Program-made: the position numbers and the translations under genes | The notes under the pieces: generated by a model | What the model was told of the DNA's origin: nothing | Seen by the model: the letters and a program-made list of their open reading frames with translations, nothing else | Databases searched by the model: none | Shown here: piece after piece, positions 6,572-10,953 of the stretch | Position numbering within the stretch: position 1 is the first letter of the stretch | Layout: each line of letters starts with the position of its first letter | Source of the DNA: Oscillospiraceae bacterium | GTDB taxonomy: Bacteria > Bacillota > Clostridia > Oscillospirales > Oscillospiraceae | DNA length: 10,953 nt | Direction: 5' to 3' | Assembly (NCBI GenBank): GCA_015068335.1 | Contig: SVKT01000040.1 | Location: forward strand, 1-10,953

Positions 6572-6593
6572 ATCCGCAGAAATGTGATACACT
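6566..6593 (+). promoter_or_regulatory. Divergent promoter of the ModE-like gene
   Basis: The same TTGCAA box (6566-6571), read on the + strand, is followed by a 16-bp spacer and TACACT (6588-6593), preceded by TGA. The -10 matches four of six bases, with the extended TG in support. The -35 would be shared physically with the reductase promoter. Confidence 0.55.
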
Positions 6594-6605
6594 GAAAAAA
6601 ACAAC

Positions 6606-6630
6606 GGCACCGAAAATCGCTTTCGGCGCC
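6606..6630 (+). other. Leader hairpin ahead of the ModE-like gene
   Basis: A stem with one A-C mismatch (GGCaCCGAAA, 6606-6615, with TTTCGGcGCC, 6621-6630) surrounds a 5-nt loop, directly before the RBS (GGAGG, 6636-6640). There is no T run, so it is not a standard terminator; it could affect translation or mRNA stability. Confidence 0.5.
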
Positions 6631-6648
6631 GCTTCGGAGGGAAGATCG

Positions 6649-7014
6649 ATGGATAAGGAACTTCATCTCAAACTGATCCTGCGCCTGTATTCCGGGGATG
6701 ACCGCCGCTGCTTCGGCCCCGGTATCGCCACCCTTCTGGAACGCGTGCGGATCCACAAATCCCTGCGGGCGGCCGCCGCTTCTATGGAAATGGCCTATTC
6801 CAAGGCCTGGCGCATCATCCGCACAGCGGAGGATGTCTTCGGCTGCAAAATGCTCCAATCCACCATCGGCGGACAGCACGGCGGCGGCGCGGTATTGACT
6901 CCCGAGGCCGAGCAGTTGCTGGACACCTACAACACCTGCGTGGCAGAGGTAGATGCCTTTGCGCAGGCGCGCTTTGAGGAGTCCTTTGCGTTTTTCAAGC
7001 ATCCGGAACATTAA
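6649..7014 (+). CDS. ModE-like winged-helix transcriptional regulator, DNA-binding domain only
   Basis: A 121-aa protein matching the N-terminal domain of ModE and LysR-like winged helices. The helix-turn-helix lies near residues 36-58 (SLRAAAASMEMAYSKAWRII) and is followed by the wing pattern GGQHGGGAVLT (74-84), then a helical C-terminal region. In E. coli ModE, the C-terminal Mop domains bind molybdate; these are absent, so molybdate sensing cannot be assumed. Small proteins of this kind are common in clostridia, often near molybdenum enzyme or cofactor genes. Here a molybdenum hydroxylase operon lies about 0.9 kb away, past one other gene, with no molybdate transporter in view. ATG 6649 has GGAGG 8 bases upstream. 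It is divergent from the Fe-S aldo/keto reductase and may control that promoter and its own. Confidence 0.85.
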   Translation: MDKELHLKLILRLYSGDDRRCFGPGIATLLERVRIHKSLRAAAASMEMAYSKAWRIIRTAEDVFGCKMLQSTIGGQHGGGAVLTPEAEQLLDTYNTCVAEVDAFAQARFEESFAFFKHPEH

Positions 7015-7017
7015 AAA

Positions 7018-7052
7018 CAAAAAGAACGGGCTGTGTCAGCCCGTTCTTTTTT
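7018..7052. terminator. Bidirectional terminator between convergent genes
   Basis: A stem of about 13 bp (7021-7033 with 7037-7049) around a TGT loop is flanked by A-rich sequence on the left and a T run on the right. It therefore works for the ModE-like gene on + and the kinase-like gene on -. It lies 3-4 bases from both stop codons. Confidence 0.93.
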
Positions 7053-7055
7053 GCG

Positions 7056-7712
7056 TTAATCGTTGGGGCGGGTGGGGTCGAACTCCGTGGGGCTGATGAT
7101 GGGGTGTTCCTTGTGGGCCACCATAGCCTGGATCAGTTCCACCGTTCTGCCAAGACCCAGATAACTGGAATCCAGACAGAAGTCATAACTTTCCACAGCG
7201 CCCCATTTTTTCGAGGCATAGTACTCATAATAGGCCGCGCGCCGCTTATCCGTCTTAATGATCAACTGGCGTGCCTTTTCCGGCGTCAGATTCTGCCGCT
7301 TGGCCACCCGCTGGATCCGGACGTCCATAGGCGCATAAATAAACAGGCTCAAATGATCGGGATTTTCCGCCAGCGCATAGTCCGCGCAGCGGCCGATCAT
7401 CACGCAAGGTCCCTGCTCCGCAATATGACGGATGGTGTCAAAGGTAGCCAGATACACCTGCTGCTCCAAAGAATCTCCTGCGCCGGTGCTGGGCAGACCA
7501 AGCATATAAGCGTCCATAGCAAGGGCATACAGCGCACTTCTGGGGCGCTCGTCAAAATTCTCCATAATCTGCTGGCACAGGCCGCTTTTCTTCGCGGCTT
7601 CCTGCAAAAGTTCTTTATCGTAAAAAGGAATTCCCAACTCCTTTGCAACACGAATGCCGATCTCCTTGCCGCCGCTGCCGAATTGCCGGCCGATGGTAAT
7701 GATAGTTTTCAC
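7056..7712 (-). CDS. Cytidylate kinase-like family protein
   Basis: A 218-aa P-loop protein of the cytidylate kinase-like family, common in gut Firmicutes. It begins MKTIITIGRQFGSGGKEIG; the GRQFGSGGKEIG segment (8-19) is the nucleotide-binding loop with K16. Other family marks are PFYDKELL, the central VMIGRCADYAL, and a basic helix (RVAKRQNLTPEKARQLIIKTDKRRAAYY) resembling an NMP-kinase lid. True Cmk phosphorylates CMP or dCMP and supplies pyrimidine nucleotides, but this branch is distinct and its substrate is not established. The start is GTG 7712, supported by AAGGGG about 9-12 bases upstream and by the motif lying right at the N-terminus. It is monocistronic, with a near-consensus promoter and a folded leader of about 65 bases. 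Confidence 0.9.
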   Translation of the reverse strand: MKTIITIGRQFGSGGKEIGIRVAKELGIPFYDKELLQEAAKKSGLCQQIMENFDERPRSALYALAMDAYMLGLPSTGAGDSLEQQVYLATFDTIRHIAEQGPCVMIGRCADYALAENPDHLSLFIYAPMDVRIQRVAKRQNLTPEKARQLIIKTDKRRAAYYEYYASKKWGAVESYDFCLDSSYLGLGRTVELIQAMVAHKEHPIISPTEFDPTRPND

Positions 7713-7743
7713 GGAGAGCCCCCCTTTTCAAGTTTGCAAGGTA

Positions 7744-7771
7744 CGCCGGGATCAGGCAAAGCCTGACGGCG
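7744..7771 (-). other. Stem-loop in the leader of the kinase-like gene
   Basis: In the minus-strand transcript, CGCCG-TCAGGC, a TTT loop, and GCCTGA-TCC-CGGCG fold into 11 bp with a 3-nt bulge. It starts a few bases after the predicted transcription start (about 7778). No T run follows, so a simple terminator is unlikely; it could stabilise the mRNA or be a regulatory leader. Confidence 0.55.
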
Positions 7772-7784
7772 CTTTCCTGAAATG

Positions 7785-7813
7785 ATTATATCACGGGCAG
7801 AAAGCACCGTCAA
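7785..7813 (-). promoter_or_regulatory. Strong promoter of the cytidylate kinase-like gene
   Basis: On the minus strand, TTGACG (7813-7808), a 17-bp spacer and a perfect TATAAT (7790-7785) preceded by TGA. This is the closest match to consensus in the window. It lies between the molybdenum hydroxylase terminator and the kinase-like gene. Confidence 0.85.
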
Positions 7814-7834
7814 ATGGAAGAATGCCTCGGTGAG

Positions 7835-7862
7835 AAAAAGGGCACTCCTGTGAGCGCCCTTT
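7835..7862 (-). terminator. Terminator of the molybdenum hydroxylase operon
   Basis: On the minus strand, AAAGGGCGCTC pairs with GAGTGCCCTTT (11 bp with one G-U) around a 4-nt loop and runs into TTTTT. It begins 5 bases after the stop codon of the 2Fe-2S subunit gene. Confidence 0.92.
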
Positions 7863-7867
7863 GTTGC

Positions 7868-8374
7868 TTATTGCGGCAGTTCTTTGCCAAGACGCCGGTA
7901 CATTGTCTTTTTCACAGCGCGAAGGATGTTCTCATAGCCGGTGCAGCGGCACAAATGGCCGGAGAGCAGTTTGCGCAACTCGTCGTCCGTGTATTCCTTT
8001 CCGCTTTCCAGGATCTCCCACGCGGTCAGGATAAATCCGGGGGTGCAAAAACCGCACTGGATCGCCGCCTCCTCCACAAAAGCCTGCTGGATATCGGACA
8101 GTTCGCCGTTGGGGCCAAGCAGACCTTCCAGGGTGGTGATGTGCTTCCCTTCCGCCCAGACTGCCAGGTAAATGCAGGAGTTGAAGGCCTCCCCGTCGAT
8201 GATGACGGTGCAGGCGCCGCACTCACCCACCTCGCAGCCCTTCTTCACGGAGGTCATACGGTAATCGTTGCGCAGCATATCCGTCAGACTGGCACGCACA
8301 TCCACGGTGCGCTCCACCTCACGGCCATTCAGGGTAAACCGAACGGTCTGATACTGTGTAATGTGTTTTTCCAT
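7868..8374 (-). CDS. xdhC: Molybdenum hydroxylase 2Fe-2S subunit (xanthine dehydrogenase family)
   Basis: The small electron-transfer subunit, carrying two 2Fe-2S clusters between the Mo site and FAD. The 168-aa length is typical. The N-terminal plant-ferredoxin-like domain binds cluster II through C47, C52, C55 (GCEVGECGACT) and C67. The C-terminal helical domain binds cluster I through C107 and C110 (QCGFCTPG) plus C142 and C144 (CRCTGY); Q106 is the residue that typically contacts the molybdopterin. The ATG overlaps the stop of the FAD subunit gene by one base (TAATG), which indicates translational coupling. The symbol follows E. coli xdhABC order; substrate identity is not shown by this subunit. 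Confidence 0.93.
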   Translation of the reverse strand: MEKHITQYQTVRFTLNGREVERTVDVRASLTDMLRNDYRMTSVKKGCEVGECGACTVIIDGEAFNSCIYLAVWAEGKHITTLEGLLGPNGELSDIQQAFVEEAAIQCGFCTPGFILTAWEILESGKEYTDDELRKLLSGHLCRCTGYENILRAVKKTMYRRLGKELPQ

Positions 8375-9255
8375 TACAGTTCACCTCCCGCAAGTTTTAC
8401 AGACTCAACGAAGGCTCGTTTTGCACTCTCCACGGCAATATGCATCCGGAAGTCTTTGGCGGCGCGCCAGGAGTCGCGGGGATTGATGTCCTCCTTCACC
8501 GTGCGGGCAAATTCCTCCGCCAAAACCATACTGACAGTCTTTCCGGTCACCAGCGCCTCGGCAGTCTTTGCCCGCAGGGGGACAGGTCCCGCCACACCGA
8601 AGGCGATACGAACGCGCTCCACGGTCTTTTTGTCGGCAGACAGGCGGACATTGACGGAAGTGCCCAGCGTGGCGATGTCCATAGCGTTGCGCATAGCGTA
8701 TTTGATGTAATGACCGAAGGTGTTTTCGTAACTCTCCTTCGGGATCAGGATAGCGGTCTGGATCTCACCCTCCCGGATGTCCACCTTGCCCGCTTTGATG
8801 TAAAACTCGTGAATGGGACAACGGCGGACACCGTTAGGCCCGGTCAACTCTACGATAGCGTCCCACGCGTGAAGTGTGGAGGCGGAATCGGCGGAGGTCA
8901 CGCCGTTGCAGGTGTTGCCGCCAATGGTGCCGATGTTGCGGATTTGGGGGCCACCCACCTGATCCACAGCCTCGCCCAGTACATTGATGTACTTCTGAAT
9001 GATGGGATCACGGGTAATGTGGGAAAAACTGGTCAGGGAGCCGATGCGGATGGTGTCGTCCTCCTCCAACTTCACGCCCCGCAGTTCATCGAGGCCATAG
9101 ATGGAGATCAACTCCACACCGGCGCGCCTGCCTTCCCGCATCTGCACCAGCACGTCGCTGCCACCGGCAATGATGTGGGCCTCGGGATGTGCCAGACGGA
9201 GGCTGACAGCGTCTGCCACAGTTTTAGCCTGATACAAGGCTTTCAGGTCATACAT
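8374..9255 (-). CDS. xdhB: Molybdenum hydroxylase FAD-binding subunit (xanthine dehydrogenase family)
   Basis: The flavin subunit, which accepts electrons from the 2Fe-2S clusters and passes them to NAD or another acceptor. The 293-aa length is typical. FAD-binding motifs are AGGSDVLV (30-37) and GGPQIRNIGTIGGNTCN (101-117), both close to consensus. A CO-dehydrogenase flavoprotein C-terminal-like region follows (YAMRNAMDIATLG, then the GVAGPVPLRA segment). I see no inserted cysteine cluster of the kind found in 4-hydroxybenzoyl-CoA reductase. The ATG has GAGGAGGG about 7 bases upstream and lies 17 bases after the molybdopterin subunit stop; its own stop overlaps the next ATG. Confidence 0.93.
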   Translation of the reverse strand: MYDLKALYQAKTVADAVSLRLAHPEAHIIAGGSDVLVQMREGRRAGVELISIYGLDELRGVKLEEDDTIRIGSLTSFSHITRDPIIQKYINVLGEAVDQVGGPQIRNIGTIGGNTCNGVTSADSASTLHAWDAIVELTGPNGVRRCPIHEFYIKAGKVDIREGEIQTAILIPKESYENTFGHYIKYAMRNAMDIATLGTSVNVRLSADKKTVERVRIAFGVAGPVPLRAKTAEALVTGKTVSMVLAEEFARTVKEDINPRDSWRAAKDFRMHIAVESAKRAFVESVKLAGGEL

Positions 9256-9272
9256 AACGCTTCCCTCCTCTT

Positions 9273-10952
9273 TCAGTCAGTAATGAGCCCCGCCTCTTTG
9301 AAGGCGCGGTAAAGCACGTGAGGCGTAATGGGACAATTGTCGACCGCAACGCCGGTGGCGTGCAAAATGGCGTTGCGGATGGCAGGCGCCGGAGAACAGG
9401 CCGGCGGCTCGCCCAATGCCTTGGTACCGAAGGGCGCGGTGGGCTCGGGATTCTCCGCGAAAGCCGCCTGCAACGCCGGATGGTCCATAAAGGTGGACAA
9501 TTTATAATCCAACAGGTTATTGTTCAGCGGTTTGCCGGTCTTTTCATCGAATTTCAGTTCCTCAGAGAGGCCGTAGCCGATTCCCATCGACATACCGCCG
9601 TGGACCTGCGCCTCTGCCAGTGCGGGATTGATGAGCCGACCGCAGTCGTGAACATTGACAAGGTTCAGCAGTTTCACCTTGCACATAGGGATATCCACTT
9701 CCACCTCCGCAAGACTGCAACCGAAGGAATAGGCGTTGGTCTTGATCTGGGCGGTGGTCTCCGCTGTGATGTGCTGGCTGGATTCCAGGGAATACAGGCT
9801 CTCCGTGGCCAGTTCACCCAGCGATTTCAGCACACGGCCGTCGGACTTGCGGACGATCTGTCCGTCCACCAGATCCAGATTGGATACCGGCATCCGGGTC
9901 TGCTCGTGGGCAATTTGCAGGATCCTCTCCCGCAGCGCCTGTGCCGTCTGCACGATGGCGAAACTGCCGATATAGGTCTGGCGGGAGGCGTAGGCGCCAA
10001 GACCGAAGGGCGTCACATCCGTATCCTGGGAGGACACTACGTGCACATCCTTCAACGGAATGCCCACAGCATCCGCCACCATCTGGGAGTAGGCGGTATC
10101 ACAGCCCTGACCGATCTCCGTTTCGCCGGTCTGGAATTGGAGGGAACCGTCCTGATTCAGCACCATACGGCAGGAAGAAGATTCCAGCGAAATGGGCCAC
10201 ACCGCGGTGTTATACCAGAACACCGCCAGCCCCACGCCGCGGCGGACGGGCCCCGTCTGGTTCTGGTATTCCTCCCGTTTGCGTGCATAGTCCAGCAGTT
10301 CCATACCGCGATCCATACACTGGTTGAAACTGTCGTAATACAGTTCATTCTTGGAGAAGGCGTCCTTGTAGCCCACAGGCATCAGATTCTTTCTGCGGAA
10401 CGCCAGAGGCTCCATACCGATGGCCTTGCAAATATCGTCGATGTGCGATTCCCCCGCAAACATTGCCTGGGGGATGCCATAGCCGCGCATCGCGCCGGCG
10501 GCAGGACGATTCGTGAACACCGACCAGCAGTCACATTCCAGATTGTCGCAGGGATACAACTGCGGAAATGCGCCCATACCCTTGGCCACCACGCCGTGTC
10601 CGTGGGAAGCGTAAGCGCCCTGATTGGAGAAAGCCTCAAACTTCCGGGCCACCAGTGTGCCGTCGGGACGGACATAGGAGATGATGTGGGTGCGGATGGC
10701 GTGGCGCACGCGGTTGGAAACGAAGGTCTCTTCTCGACTGCATTCCAGTTTCACCAGCCGGCCGCCCACCTGCGTGGTACACCACGCACAAAGAGGCTCG
10801 TACAGGGCGTCCTGCTTGTTGCCGAAGCCGCCGCCGATGTAGGGCTTGATGACACGCACCTTGCCCCAGGGGATCCCCAGCGCCTGCCCCACCACCCGGC
10901 GGATGATGTGGGGGATCTGGGTGGAGGAAACCACCACGATGCGGCCCGCCTC
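9273..10952 (-). CDS. xdhA: Molybdenum hydroxylase molybdopterin-binding subunit, 5' partial
   Basis: The catalytic large subunit, holding the molybdenum cofactor and hydroxylating its substrate with water-derived oxygen. The frame is open past the GTG at 10937 to the window edge and reads EAGRIVVVSSTQIPH, typical interior sequence, so roughly 200 N-terminal residues are missing from a family length near 760. Visible motifs in order are IGGGFGNKQDA (near 10812-10845), the MRGYGIPQ cofactor motif (near 10478-10490), GETEIGQGCD, SSQDTDVTPFG, VHDCGRLINP, and FGTKALGEPP, whose glutamate at 9408-9410 is the presumed catalytic base. Two substrate-pocket positions differ from bovine xanthine dehydrogenase (see findings), so xanthine is a reasonable but unproven substrate. 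It is the first visible gene of the three-gene operon. Confidence 0.92.
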   Translation of the reverse strand, partial: EAGRIVVVSSTQIPHIIRRVVGQALGIPWGKVRVIKPYIGGGFGNKQDALYEPLCAWCTTQVGGRLVKLECSREETFVSNRVRHAIRTHIISYVRPDGTLVARKFEAFSNQGAYASHGHGVVAKGMGAFPQLYPCDNLECDCWSVFTNRPAAGAMRGYGIPQAMFAGESHIDDICKAIGMEPLAFRRKNLMPVGYKDAFSKNELYYDSFNQCMDRGMELLDYARKREEYQNQTGPVRRGVGLAVFWYNTAVWPISLESSSCRMVLNQDGSLQFQTGETEIGQGCDTAYSQMVADAVGIPLKDVHVVSSQDTDVTPFGLGAYASRQTYIGSFAIVQTAQALRERILQIAHEQTRMPVSNLDLVDGQIVRKSDGRVLKSLGELATESLYSLESSQHITAETTAQIKTNAYSFGCSLAEVEVDIPMCKVKLLNLVNVHDCGRLINPALAEAQVHGGMSMGIGYGLSEELKFDEKTGKPLNNNLLDYKLSTFMDHPALQAAFAENPEPTAPFGTKALGEPPACSPAPAIRNAILHATGVAVDNCPITPHVLYRAFKEAGLITD

Positions 10953-10953
10953 C

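Noticed and set aside
7732..7740. GTTTGCAAG in the kinase leader as a second promoter
   Set aside because: No -10-like hexamer lies 15-18 bases downstream on the minus strand before the start codon.
8440..9312. A 290-codon open frame on the + strand, opposite the FAD subunit
   Set aside because: The minus strand carries clear FAD-binding motifs and operon structure; the opposite frame shows no family signature or good RBS.
1..10953. tRNA or rRNA genes, CRISPR arrays, insertion sequences, attachment sites
   Set aside because: I saw no cloverleaf, spaced direct repeats, transposase-like frames or terminal inverted repeats; gene order and composition look chromosomal throughout.

Overview
The window looks like a chromosomal segment from an anaerobic, spore-lineage Firmicute, most likely an Oscillospiraceae-type gut clostridium with moderately high GC. 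The evidence is indirect: a YabE-type G5/3D protein beside rsmA, an ATP-type PEP carboxykinase, a CotJC-like manganese catalase, an Fe-S aldo/keto reductase, a cytidylate kinase-like protein, and a three-subunit molybdenum hydroxylase. Strong GGAGG ribosome binding sites and extended -10 sigma-A promoters fit the same group. No species can be named from the sequence alone.

Left part, all on the + strand (1-4963): the 3' end of a G5/3D cell-wall protein gene, a strong terminator, then rsmA (16S rRNA dimethyltransferase) with its own promoter. Next come pckA, a small putative lipoprotein with two C-terminal membrane segments, and a manganese catalase/CotJC-like gene. Terminators follow the 3D gene, pckA, the lipoprotein gene and the catalase gene, so most of these are separate units. 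No convincing terminator separates rsmA from pckA.

Middle part (4964-7712): a bidirectional terminator separates the catalase gene from a minus-strand pair, in which an Fe-S aldo/keto reductase is transcribed first and a WapI-immunity-like small protein second. Divergent from the reductase is a short + strand gene for a ModE-like DNA-binding domain. The two divergent promoters appear to share one palindromic TTGCAA box as their -35 element. A second bidirectional terminator separates the ModE-like gene from a minus-strand cytidylate kinase-like gene, which has a near-consensus promoter and a structured leader.

Right part, minus strand (7835-10953): an operon for a xanthine dehydrogenase-family molybdenum hydroxylase, in the order molybdopterin subunit (cut by the window edge), FAD subunit, 2Fe-2S subunit, closed by a clear terminator. 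The order matches E. coli xdhABC. Electrons would pass from the substrate at the Mo centre through the 2Fe-2S clusters to FAD. The nearby ModE-like regulator is a possible, unproven link to molybdenum control.

The window reads mostly as ordinary housekeeping and accessory metabolism; I found no clear new multi-gene system. The points most worth a second look are the shared divergent promoter, two substrate-pocket differences in the molybdenum subunit, the orphan immunity-like protein and the structured leader of the kinase-like gene. No stretch longer than about 160 bases lacks a gene.
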